Assembly: GCF_035083965.1 (NCBI RefSeq)
Contig: NC_089723.1
Coordinates: forward strand, 30,259,193 to 30,323,192
Direction of reading: 5' to 3'
DNA length: 64,000 nucleotides
Source: Branchiostoma lanceolatum
Lineage: Eukaryota; Chordata; Leptocardii; Amphioxiformes; Branchiostomatidae
In this document: positions 11,463 to 22,500 of the stretch, one piece after another
How positions within the stretch are numbered: the first letter of the stretch is position 1
Layout: every line of letters starts with the position of its first letter
Made by a program: the position numbers and the translations under genes
The notes under the pieces: model-generated
Databases searched by the model: none
What the model was told of the DNA's origin: nothing
Seen by the model: the letters and a program-made list of their open reading frames with translations, nothing else

Positions 11463-14400
11463 TTAGCTCATATTTTGTTTTCCTAAACTTCCTTTGGATT
11501 GTGCTCTTCTGCTGACATCTTTGGCAGTCACCTTTAAAGGACTCAACCTCTCTTTTCCCCTACTTTTCTCTGTTACAGCAACAGTCTGGTCAACATTGTC
11601 CAAACTACTGGACGATGTAAGTGTTCTTTTGGGGGATTTCCTCACTTGTGCCGAGTTCTGTCTTCCTGTGCTTGTGTCGGTCGTTCTTGAATTTACCCGG
11701 CCAGTAGGCCTGCTGACATTAAGTCTAGATTCCGAGCTTGATTTTGTCATTCTTGTCCTGATTGGCTCGGAATCTTTCCCGTCGCCTGCGTTGCCATCCT
11801 TGGTTGTGAATGGAGGCTCCTGATTGGTCCTGGTCTGTTTGAGGAAGTCCGTTGCCTGGGAGACCTGCTGTCTGTGCTGTTGCAGGGAGGACTCCAGGTC
11901 AGCTGCTGTTCTGCTGTGCTGGACAGCACAGTCTTTCTGTACCTGCTGTAGAGCTGTCACTAGCTGTGCCTGGAAGCCACTCAGGGCTATAGTACCTGGT
12001 CCAAGAGGGCAGAGTACATGAAATGTCAACTCTTGCCATTCTGCTGGTTACCCTAAGATCACCACATTTACGCCAAAAATAATTACTCAAGCAACTGGAT
12101 AAGATTTTGAAACAGTCAGACGTTTCAGACAGTATCCACTGTCTTTCGTCAGTGACTAACGATAGGACTGAGAACACCAGCTTTATACCAAAACTCTGAA
12201 TAGATATGTTAATGAGGTAAAGACAATTTAGGATGTCTTGAAGTAGTCTTCAAAAAGAAGATTAACTCAAGACAAAGTTATGCCAATAGTTCAATTAGCT
12301 ACTGTTGTTCTAGTACAGTAACTAAATGTTGCTTGTCCGGGGGTGGGGGGTGGTGGGCAGTGCATTATCCCAGGTGCCTGAAAGTTGAACGCGTAGACCG
12401 CCTTTCCTGTTGAGGGCGGGGTTGTACATCCTCTCATATATTGCTTCTCTAATTCCCCGTTCGAACCAGCGTTCTTCACGATCTAGGATGTCCGTGGATT
12501 CGAAATTGAATGAGTGTCCCTGGTTGTGTTTTAGACAGTGGATACTGTCTGAAACGTCTGACTGTTTCAAAATCTTATCCAGTTGCTTGAGTAATTATTT
12601 TTGGCGTATCTTATTACCTGGATGTCTAACCTTCATCAACGTATCACCACATTTAGCCTTCTATCCAAACAAATTATAGCTGCCGGGTCTCTTCATCATC
12701 TTACGCAAATTTGCATTACTCAGATGACGAAGAGACTGACAGCTATAATTCTGTTGAATAGCAGACTACACCACATTGTAAAAACAGTGAATTCAATAGA
12801 AAATAATCAAGTGAACAGGCAAAGATTAAAAATCAATATTGTGCACACATAATAGCACACACAAACTGAATTTTCACCTGTGTTGTCATCCTCTCCTTTC
12901 TGCTCCCTCAAAGATTCAGCTATAGACTCCAACTGCAAGGCAAAAAGACTGGTTCAAAGATTACCATCATAAGATACAGTCTTAGCATCTACAGATTACA
13001 AAAACTGACACTGTACATGTGTTGCTATATCTAGGTTTGTTCTGAAAAGTTCTTTAGCTGTTTTGGGTTTCTGTCAATGAGTAATTATATTGCTATCTAG
13101 ATGTGCATATGTACATATATGAGTGATATATTCCTACCTGCTCTGAATGTTCTTTGAATGTCTTTAGAAAGTCCCTGAGTGCAGTTTCAGACGCTGTGTC
13201 CCTGAGTTCCCTGTAGGACTCCAAGATACCTTCAACGTGACGAAACATAATATATGAGCTTGTTTAATGCTGAACTGGAGGAAAAGTGCAGATCAAAATC
13301 AATTGTCACTGATATCCACACCAAATCCATCATCATTTTTCTATGAGATTAGTGCTTGTATGACTTTCAGATTGCTCAACTGAGTTAAATCCTCCAGCAC
13401 CACAGCCCTATGAATTTCAAAGCCAAACTTTAAAAAAATGTGATCCACATCCCTGAAGGGACGGTCACCTTGAGTACAATCTCAGGGCTATTCATGCAAT
13501 GCAGCCTTGCCATGGCTCACGTATTTAGCACAAGTTACTCTTACACTTCTCGAAAAGTGTGTTGGGTTTTACGTGCAGAGATTTGATGTTTGAGGCTTGT
13601 GCCTGAAGCTCCCTCATACCCTGCTTTACGTCACCATCTGAATTGAGGACTGCAGTCCCTTACAGCACAGATCTACAAAATTCGATCAATATGGCAAGCA
13701 ACAAATTGCGTTACTGCTTGCACCATCGGGACATGTCTAAATAAGCGCTTAAACTAAGATTTTGGAAGTTTTGCTCACCTTGCAGTGGGCTACTGATGCC
13801 TTGTAGGACCTCCTGTTGGAATGAGTTGTAAGCCTGAGTCAGGGCCTGTACCAGGGTGGTGGTGTACTTTATCTGTAGGCTCTGTACCTGTCTAAAGTGG
13901 GTCAACTCTTCCTCCAGGGCTGCTATCTAAGGCAAGTATAAACATGACACACATTGTAAATCCTGAAATAGTTGAGGTGACCACTCTGCAAAAGAATTAT
14001 CACACACTGTGAACTATACAGATTTTCTCATTGAATTCAAAGTTTGACATCTGATGATACTGTGAATGCCTAATTTTACCCTTTGACACAGAGTTAAGTC
14101 CTCTTTAACTTAAATGGATTTGCAGTATAAGAGACACTCCATTTTCTTGATAAGAAAAGCAGAAAGTTTCATAAAAGATCCACTTTGTCTTAAAGTATTG
14201 CATATAAACTGAATCAAAACACTAAGATATAATTTCTTTTCCTCCTGAAATATGGCGGATATTTGAGGTTCCAAATCCCCCATTCTTGATACTAGTTAGT
14301 ACTAGATTTATGTAATGCTACGTTAATCATAATAAGGTTAAGGTAAAGCAGTTATCCTCAATAGTGCTGAACCAAGATGCTATTTCAAGTAGCTAGTGGT

Positions 14401-17400
14401 TGTGCAATGTGGGTTTGCTACGGCTCGAGTTTTTAGCCAAGAACACCGGATCACCGGTACCCCTACTCTTCTCGATTGGAAAGGCTAACATAAGAAATCA
14501 CTAGAAAGGCTAGCATAAAACAGTGACTGATGTTGTCATATACTTAAATTTCTAGTATCAAACATACCTGCATGGCTGTCATGTGCTTGGAATAGCCCAC
14601 TGCAATCATCAAACTTTCCACAGTCTTCTTTACCTGAGTGTACATATAATTACAAAAATATAAACACAAAACATTGATTATGCCATACACATGCATGATA
14701 CTGTAATTTGGGTGTTTATTGATGAAAACACTTTGAAATATCCATCAGAATAAAAAGCTACAAAAAGTGCAATTTATAGGTGTACAGCTACTGTACGGGT
14801 AAAACAATTATAGAAAAAAAAAGACTACAATTAATTTAACGCTGTTGGCAAAGCAAGAACTAGATCTTACATATCAAAACTGTTATTACGTGGACTCACT
14901 CATGGTAAGAAAAACAGTGAAAGGCCAAGTAAAAAACTACATCAACCTAAATTATAGAGAATACAAACCTGGACAGAGATATCTTAGTTGCTGCTAATAT
15001 TGTTGTGGGTGTGCTCAATGGAGAGAGAGAGGGAGGGAGAAAGAGAGCTGGTAAGTGAGAGCAAGTGAGTGAGTGAGTGAATAGTCAAAAATTACGGAAC
15101 TGCAGATCTAATTTGAGTTCGGCTGTAGATTCTGTACCTCGTATTGCTTACTGCGTGGCATGCTGGGAAGACTTGCCATGACATCATCCACAGAGACATG
15201 CATGCTGGGTAAAAGTCTGACTGCCGACTGAAACAATAAACATCTGAGTCTAATTGTGAATCAATTGATGTGTGCATTATCTTTATAATTGCTCAGTTTC
15301 ACAGTTTTTATCATGACATGAAATTGGTGAAAATATAGTTTCCTAAGCTAAAAATTACAGATTTACCAACAGAAATTTACAACATGGGCTCCCAAATAAT
15401 GAGTGAGATGAAAAAAATTCAAAGCTGCAGACAGCCCTTCCCCTGAGGCATCGCCAATAAGACTAACCCAAGGAGCGGAGGGTACAAGCAGACTGAGGTG
15501 CATCAGGTCCTGACAGCACTGGTACAGCATCTTGTCCAGGTCTCCGGCCAGCGCTGTCAGTCTGTCGTACAGCACGCTGTCCGTCTGGTAGAACAGCGGC
15601 ACAGGCTGGTGGGTCCTGATGCCCTCCACGCACTGCTGTAGTCTCAGCAGCTTCTTGAACAGCTGGGACAGCTGGGACTCCAGGGAGGCCTATGGAATTA
15701 CATGAACATTCAGATCTATAGACCACTATTTATACCATTTCTACACACTTTCCGTATCCATGTATTAATGGATGAATGAAGACCTTGATAAGCTAAATTG
15801 TACAATATATACAGACTTGGTTAAGTACAGGTCATCACAACAAAAGAATATTATAATAACTAAGATCATTTTTTGTGATGGTGGAAATGTAAGAGCAGAT
15901 ACATTTGTTGCATGTTTCATAATCAAAGGTTTGTCAAAGCTCATCCCAAATACGAATTTGCATTACTGAGATGTGTGAAGTAAGGAAACATTGATTGTAT
16001 TCAGTATGAAAAGTTCAGCTATCTCTTTTTTGGATAGTCTACATTCTACTACTAAATGATGTTCATCTACTATTCTTCTAGACTACAGTATCTGAACATG
16101 AAGCAGGTAGGTGCTAACTGCCATGTTGGTATCCCTATTTGCATTTCAATGGATCATAGCTCAAGTGCACACAGCACTAATTTCTGTTTTGTTGGCAAGT
16201 TTTCAGGCATTCATCGGGTATTCTCTTCTGACATTCAAAAGTGTACAGTATCTAGTAACTGATTCTAATTTGGACCAAAACATCAAAAAAATTCTGCAGA
16301 GTCTTACCACGAATTTGAGGTTGAGATGTCTGATGTCACCTCTGCAGATGTCTAATAGGGACACACCCTCATCACCGCCTTTAACTGCAGCACTTTTCAA
16401 TAAGGACGATTGGCCAACAGTTTCACTGGTAAAACCAGTCTGGTGATGAAAGATATTGGATTAAAAAATATCTTTGGGGTGATTAATGAAGACAAAGTCA
16501 ACAATTATACAATGTTTTAATAATGTATAAAAACATGACATTTTCACTGATTAAAGCCCTTCCCACACCTTTATTTGGTGTATAGCATGGTGCCTATCGT
16601 TGTTTCCATAGCCCTTGGGCCACATGGTTGCACAAGCATTACTAACTGACAGTAAATAGCTGGTCTGCTGATAGAGAGTGTGTTTAATATCTCTCAAGAG
16701 CCATGTACCATTTTGAAAGTTTTTGGCATTTGGAGGGGTTGAGCCCACAAAGAATGGAAGAAAAAAATTAAATAAAAGGACTGTCATACAAATATATGAG
16801 ACATTTTAAGATTACCTTCCCCTGTTTCTTTACCCTTGTCTTGGCTCCCATGACTGTGTGTATAAGGTGGGTGAGCTGTGCACGTTGTATGGATACAGTC
16901 GGGCCTGGAGATTCACAGGCCACCCATTCCCTGAGAAGTGAAATGAGTGATTCAAGTTTACTTCCAAGGTTCAAGTACAAAATGTAAAACGTATTAGTAG
17001 CTACATTCTGAGGCATGCTCAGCTCATTTGTCAGAGTATTTTGTTAATATTTTTACATGAAACAGATCTAGACCTTGAAAGAATCACCTACTACAAGTAC
17101 AACCTATAATTCGCATTAAAATTTTATTTTTGAGATTGCAGAAAAAACTGCAATGAATTTGCAATTACATGTTACACATTGCAGGAAAAAAATAAAACAA
17201 TTGAGCCTTGCAGTAAGCTAAATGTTTGTTGAAATATGAAGTTGAGTCCTAATCTTTTATGTTTGGATTTCTGTTTCTAAAACAGTTACTGCTTTTTTTT
17301 ACACTACATTTAATACGAATAATCATTGCAACCTCTGCTGAAAATTTGCTACACAGCAAGGCATGACAGTAAAATAAATTGAGGGAGAGTTCAAGATGAC

Positions 17401-19055
17401 CAACCTGAGTGCTGTAACCACTGCATCAAGGGCAGAATCAGCCTCTACCATGGCATCTTTATGGGAGCTCACGGAGCCTGTCAGCTGGACTATCTGTTAG
17501 GCAACAAACATAAGGCAACATGTGTAACTCAGTCCACTTACATCCGTTACAATGTGTTATTGCTTTCTAGTATACATTCAAACAATGCCTCCATATGCAA
17601 CATGTACACTGCAAACCTCTTCAAGGAATTGTCTCCCTTTTGTCTTAATCAAGCTTTTAATACAGTACAGCTGTACAATCTTTTAAAAGACATGACTGAA
17701 TATTTGTCTAAATGCCAGTCAGAACTTTGATATGTATTCCTTCTGATCGCAGGATTGACTTGCAATTTAAATTTTAGATTTATGAATGCAGGCCACCCTA
17801 AACATAAAACTGACATCCTAAACAAAATTTTCTGGGTGGACTTGTCAAGAGTGGATATTTGTGGATGTGCGCTAGCCTCTATCAGGCTCCACAGGTCGCT
17901 GTAAAAGTCATAGAAATTGGCCAAATAGACGGATAACATGCCAGAGAAGTTAGTTCGCTATAGAATTAGAAGTTACAGTTTGCGACCTACAGATGGCAAA
18001 TGGTCCCTAGCTCCGTAGCCGACTCCCTTAGCAATTCACTAGTACTCTATTGGGCCAATTTCTACTATTTTTCCGGCCATTCACAGGGCCTGGTAGAGCC
18101 TAGATGTACGCTATGATGTAGATGACGTGATGATCTGGTGACTGACCTGTCTCTCCAGTTGGATGACGTGTGACTTGAGCATGTTGACTCTCCTCTCCTC
18201 CCAGTGCTCGGCCCCGCCCTCCTGTACCAGCTGGTCGTACAGACTCCGCACCTCCTGCAGCTCCTGTCTCAACCGCTGGTTCTCTTCATACAGCTCCTGT
18301 CAAGGATTGATGTATTATCATTATTATTAATATTAAAACAGCTGGTCGTACAGACTCCACACCTTCTGCAGTTCCTGCCTCAACCGCTGGTTCTCTTCAT
18401 ACAGATCTGTCAAGGATTGATGTATTATCATTATTATGATTATTAATATTAAAACAGCTGGTCGTACAGACTCCACACCTTATTATTATCATCATTATTA
18501 TTAAAAGCCAACATATTCCAACAGCACAAAGCACAATTTACCATAGCCACGGTGACTGTTGGTGGGCTTCTTTTACTTGCAGTCTTATACATAATTTTAC
18601 TAGTAGCCCTAAGACTGCAAGTAAAAGAAGCCCTCCAACAGTCGCCGTGGCTAAATTTACCAGTGACATAGACCCAAGAGATGTGTTCTGCTACCTTATA
18701 TCTACGACAATAAGGTCGTGCTGGCCTTTTCTCAAACCAGCACACCCCTACACGTATAAAGTGCCCTTCCCCTGCTGAATAGTATATTGGACGCTCCCTT
18801 AAGTTTTCACCAACCCCATACTCTATATGGTTCCTCAGTGTAACCAACTTGCAAGGACAATATATAATGTCCTTGGTTCCAAGTCAATCCCTGAGGTTAA
18901 AATCACCAGCTTCTCATACAGTAAAACCCTTTCATAAGTCCGGTACTGTTAACTTACGAATCAAAGTAGTCGTAGCAAATCAATAATTTTTACGAGTCTT
19001 TCTTAACTAAGAGTCGTCTTACCTTTGCATTTCCTTTGACTTTCACGTCCGCCAT
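11463..19055 (-). CDS. Coiled-coil protein, about 570 residues, family not recognised
   Basis: Twelve exons read on the minus strand: 19023-19055 (MADVKVKGNAK), 18147-18296, 17405-17493, 16816-16930, 16308-16425, 15468-15689, 15138-15227, 14568-14633, 13779-13926, 13138-13229, 12878-12932, 11463-11995. All have GT-AG borders and agree in phase except the 16816/16425 junction, which is off by one base, so a micro-exon or another site is missing there. Residues 12-100 form a leucine-heptad coiled coil (ELYEENQRLRQELQEV, SHVIQLERQIVQL); a helical middle part follows (LSQLFKKLLRLQQCVEGI); the last about 130 residues are Ser/Thr/Arg/Lys-rich and look disordered. No catalytic motif is visible. The composition is like centrosomal or cytoskeletal scaffold proteins, which is only an analogy. 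The gene is head-to-head with TIMM44. Confidence 0.75.
12060..12640 (-). mobile_element. Penelope-like element fragment: GIY-YIG end plus inverted terminal sequences
   Basis: Minus strand, from 12535 down: a frame with KHNQGHSFNF, STDILDRE, WFERGIREAIYERMYNPALN and a late WDNAL, which is the C-terminal GIY-YIG endonuclease region typical of PLEs. Next comes a non-coding 3' part and the hammerhead-bearing end (12070-12160). The 5' side (12536-12640) is an inverted copy of the same terminal sequence, so the fragment is bounded by inverted repeats of about 75 bp or more. Reverse transcriptase is absent. It lies in the last intron of the coiled-coil gene. Confidence 0.85.
12119..12152 (-). ncRNA. 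Hammerhead ribozyme motif, intact core
   Basis: Minus strand: CTGACGA, stem II AGACAG/CTGTCT with loop TGGATA, GAAA, then CGTC (cleavage would follow the C of GUC). All invariant core positions are present (position 7 may be any base). Stem III is the minimal self-complementary ACGU, the form that works as a dimer in PLE ribozymes. Confidence 0.75.
15023..15080. repeat. GA-rich microsatellite
   Basis: (GA)n/(GGGA)n passing into (GTGA)n, in an intron of the coiled-coil gene. Confidence 0.85.
16556..16740 (-). mobile_element. SINE 3' half
   Basis: Minus orientation of the SINE family seen at 24.5 kb and 36.8 kb: shares AGCCCTTGGGCCACAT and neighbouring blocks. The tRNA-like head is missing. 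Lies in the intron whose flanking exons do not join in phase. Confidence 0.6.
18297..18480 (-). pseudogene. Partial tandem duplications of coiled-coil exon 2
   Basis: The 5' part of exon 2 (18147-18296) together with about 45 bp of intron is repeated upstream of the exon: one copy at 18339-18410 (reads LYEENQRLRQELQKVWSLYD, then a stop) and a shorter one at 18456-18480. The unit is about 115 bp and ends in (TTA)n-rich intron sequence. The copies lack the exon's 3' half and donor site, so they are probably not spliced in. Confidence 0.8.
18544..18653. mobile_element. Foldback MITE, 44-bp arms
   Basis: TAGCCACGGTGACTGTTGG... and its complement flank a loop of about 22 bp; the arms differ at only a few positions. 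In intron 1 of the coiled-coil gene. Confidence 0.88.
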
Positions 19056-19593
19056 GGTCAAATCTTGGGAACCAAGCAGATAACAACATAAACAAATTCT
19101 CAGACTATGTATATGTATATATGACGAACGTTACAGGCAAACTATATGTTTATCACCATCGATACGTCCCGCCTTCTCTCATTAGCCAGGAAGTACTCTG
19201 GGCACGAGCTTTTGAGTCCGGGCTATTCCACATTGCAGGGGAGGCGAGCCAGCCGCACGAGGCGGCGGATTTTCGCGTTGTGAGCATGGCACGAGCGGAG
19301 GTCAGAGGTCGCTTCCTCCAGCGTAATTCCCTACGATTGGTCCAGACCAATCCTACTATGATAAAGTTCGACTTATTCTTAGATTTCTATGTTCAGTTAT
19401 AAAGTAACAAGCACACAGGAGTAAAAGTGATACTGTTAACACTTATCAATAAGGAAACATCTAATTTGAAAACGGTTTATATGCCATGTTGCTGTTTATT
19501 ATTCATGACCATTTATCTTTTCCCCTTTGAAAAGATGGAATATTCTGGAGAATACCTTACGCAACATCCGGTCATTCTTGTACCCGAGAAAAG
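19056..19593. promoter_or_regulatory. Putative bidirectional promoter, coiled-coil gene / TIMM44
   Basis: The two start codons face away from each other across about 540 bp. Both lie in an ATGGCGG context (CCATGGCGGACG on the minus strand, AAGATGGCGGCG on the plus strand), the second matching the YY1-type element often found at start codons of housekeeping genes. No TATA box is obvious. Promoter activity is inference. Confidence 0.45.
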
Positions 19594-22500
19594 ATGGCGG
19601 CGCACATGTGTAAATGTCCCGAGGTCAGATTTCTGCGTTTTTTGTCCCGTTTTAACGAGCACGTTGATAGGATTTAGTATATTCATATTCGTCGATGGTC
19701 TTATAGATATTAGATTGCGCATATTACGATCTAAAGGCTTGATATCTGTATACAATTTCGCAACAATTGATTTATCAACATGTGTTCGAGTGATCGTGCG
19801 TGATGGGGAGGGGGGCTTGGTAACAAGCGGTCTGAAATTATCAAATAATGATACCAATCGTCATGTATTTCTAATTTTATGTTCTTCTGTTGTAATCTGG
19901 ATTTTTTGCTTTCTTTGCTATGCATATGCAGATGATAGCGTCATTTAAATGTCATTGGGCACAAGTTTGAAGTGTTCGTAAATGACATGCACGATCGCGA
20001 GGGTACCACATAAATTATGCAACTTTACAGGATGATGTAAAAATTGTGATCTATGACTCATTCTTAATGATACCTTATTGTTGCCTGATAGCCTAATACT
20101 AAATGTCTAGCTCCATATCGTTTCACTGAGCGTATCCCTGCAGTATACAGTATACATGTACATGTAGTCTTAATTATGGGTCGTGTGGCAGGGTGTTTGG
20201 CCCAGAACCTAGAGGTCCTGGGTTCGAATCACACGAATGATGCCACCAATGTTGTGCCCTTGGGAAAGACACTTTACACAATTTCCTCACTCCACCCAGG
20301 TGTAAAAACGGGCTTGTTGTTCTCTGTATATGTATAGTGTTATGAAAAGAATTTTAACTTAAAAACAGAGGATATTAAGCAAAGGGTCACATGACAGCAA
20401 GTTTCCATGTAGAGAATTCTACCATGCCTTTTTACAAATTTGGACTTGACTGTTGCTTGAGGAGAAAGATTGATTTTCTTTTTCCCTTTAACCATATTTG
20501 TCCTTTCTTGTGCAGATGCTGAGGCCTATCAGCAGAGTAGTGCTGGTGGGGAGGGGTGTTCCCCTGTCTCACAATGCAGCAGTCCTAGCCACAGCCTCAG
20601 GACGAAGAGACTTCCATCTCTGTCAGGTCAGTCTGAAAACCACATGTACGGTAGAATCCTCTTATTTGCATAAGTGATATGTCAGTGTATTTTATGCAAT
20701 TATTAGTAAGGAGTAGTCCATTAACCCTAGGGAACAAAATAAGTGGCACTGTGGGGGGAGGGGGTTTTAGTGGTTACCAGGATGGCACTTGAAGGAAACA
20801 CACACACTTTGTGTCAAATTCACCCACTCCCAGGTTATACAAAATGTAACATTGAATTCATAAGCAAAGTATGGCAAATTACCACTACTCCTCTGCCATT
20901 TACCACCATCTAAAACACAACCAGGGACACTCATTCAATTTCGAATCCACGGACATCCTAGATCGTGAAGAACGCTGGTTCGAACGGGGAATTAGAGAAG
21001 CAATATATGAGAGGATGTACAACCCCGCCCTCAACAGGAAAGGGGGTCTACGCGTTCAACTTTCAGGCACCTGGGATAATGCACTGCCCACCACCCCCCA
21101 CCCCCGGACAAGCAACATTTAGTTACTGTACTAGAACAACAGTAGCTAATTGAACTATTGGCATAAACTTTGTCTTGAATTAATCTTCTTTTTAAAGACT
21201 ACTTCAAGACATCCTAAATTGTCTTTACTTCATTAACATATCTATTCAGAGTTTTGGTATAAAACCTGGTGTTCTCAGTCCTATCGTTAGTCACTGACGA
21301 AAGACAGTGGATACTGTCTGAAACGTCTGACTGTTTCAAAATCTTATCCAGTTGCTTGAGTAATTATTTTTGGCGTAAAGTATGGCAAACTTAGCGAAAA
21401 ATTGGCTATTCTTTTCTACTGCATCCTATCACAACAAATAACAATGGGGTCGCTATAGCTTTTACAAAACACAAAGGACAGTAACAGTTCCTATGGTGTT
21501 GTCTTACCTTAGGAACTATCCATACACAATTTACATTTAAGTGACATTTCCATACGACGATCCATACGAGTTAGTGACTTTGACATGTTCAACTGGTTTT
21601 TCAGTTGCCATTGGCAATATTTTATGCAAATAGCAGGAATATGCAATAATGGCTAATGCAATTACGCCATTCCATTTATAATGTAGTGAATAGGAGATGG
21701 TTTGGGTTTTCAGAATTTTATGCAGATCCCCGAAATATGCAATTAGCCGTAATGCAAATAGCTGGAATCTACTGTTGGTATCATATTTGTTTCTCATGCT
21801 ATACTGTATGGAATGTTTTCACATGATGCATAGATGGATGCCTTATTCATTCCATTAGCTATCATACAATCTACTCATCTAGTCATTGCTGTGGACAGAC
21901 AATTTTAATATGTACTGGAATTAAAGGTGGGTATCATTTTGCTGACATTGCCAATGAAAATGTAGTCCCAGACAAAAGCCAAATATGAAAAGAATGTGGA
22001 GGAAAAACATGATGTTTATATAATTATATGATAAGTAGTTACATGTCTATTTTACTAACCCCTCTTTTCTTTTTCAGGCAAGACACAACCAAAGAAAAAC
22101 ATTTTTGGGGCAGTTCATTGACAACCTTAGGCAGGAAATGACGAAGAACAAAGAAATGAAGGTAAGTTTCAGGCATATTTGTATCTAAAAGTCCCCTTCT
22201 GCTTTTATTTTTAGGCAATGCCTCAAGCAGATGAGTTGTATGTGGAGCTTGACATTATTTTACAGATATTTTTTTTTTTTCTTAGGAAAATTTAAAGAAA
22301 TTTAGAGAAGAAGCGCAGAAACTGGAGCAGTCTGATGCACTTAAAGAGGCCAGAAGAAAATACGTAAGTAATCAAAGACTTATATATTATATTTATGAAT
22401 TCACCAAAAGATGGCTGCATTCGTGACTAGAAACTTTATGTTTGCATTTGCTTGACTAGGGTCACATTTCCAAACCGGTGCCTGGTTGGGCAGTTTGTGC

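Noticed and set aside
17649-17939. 96-residue minus-strand frame between coiled-coil exons (MLSVYLANF...)
   Set aside because: Exons on either side join in phase without it and the heptad pattern is continuous, so it is probably intronic.
20173-20345. Possible functional tRNA gene
   Set aside because: A and B boxes are present, but no complete cloverleaf forms and the body matches a SINE; the same holds for the heads at 24.5, 36.9 and 60.8 kb.
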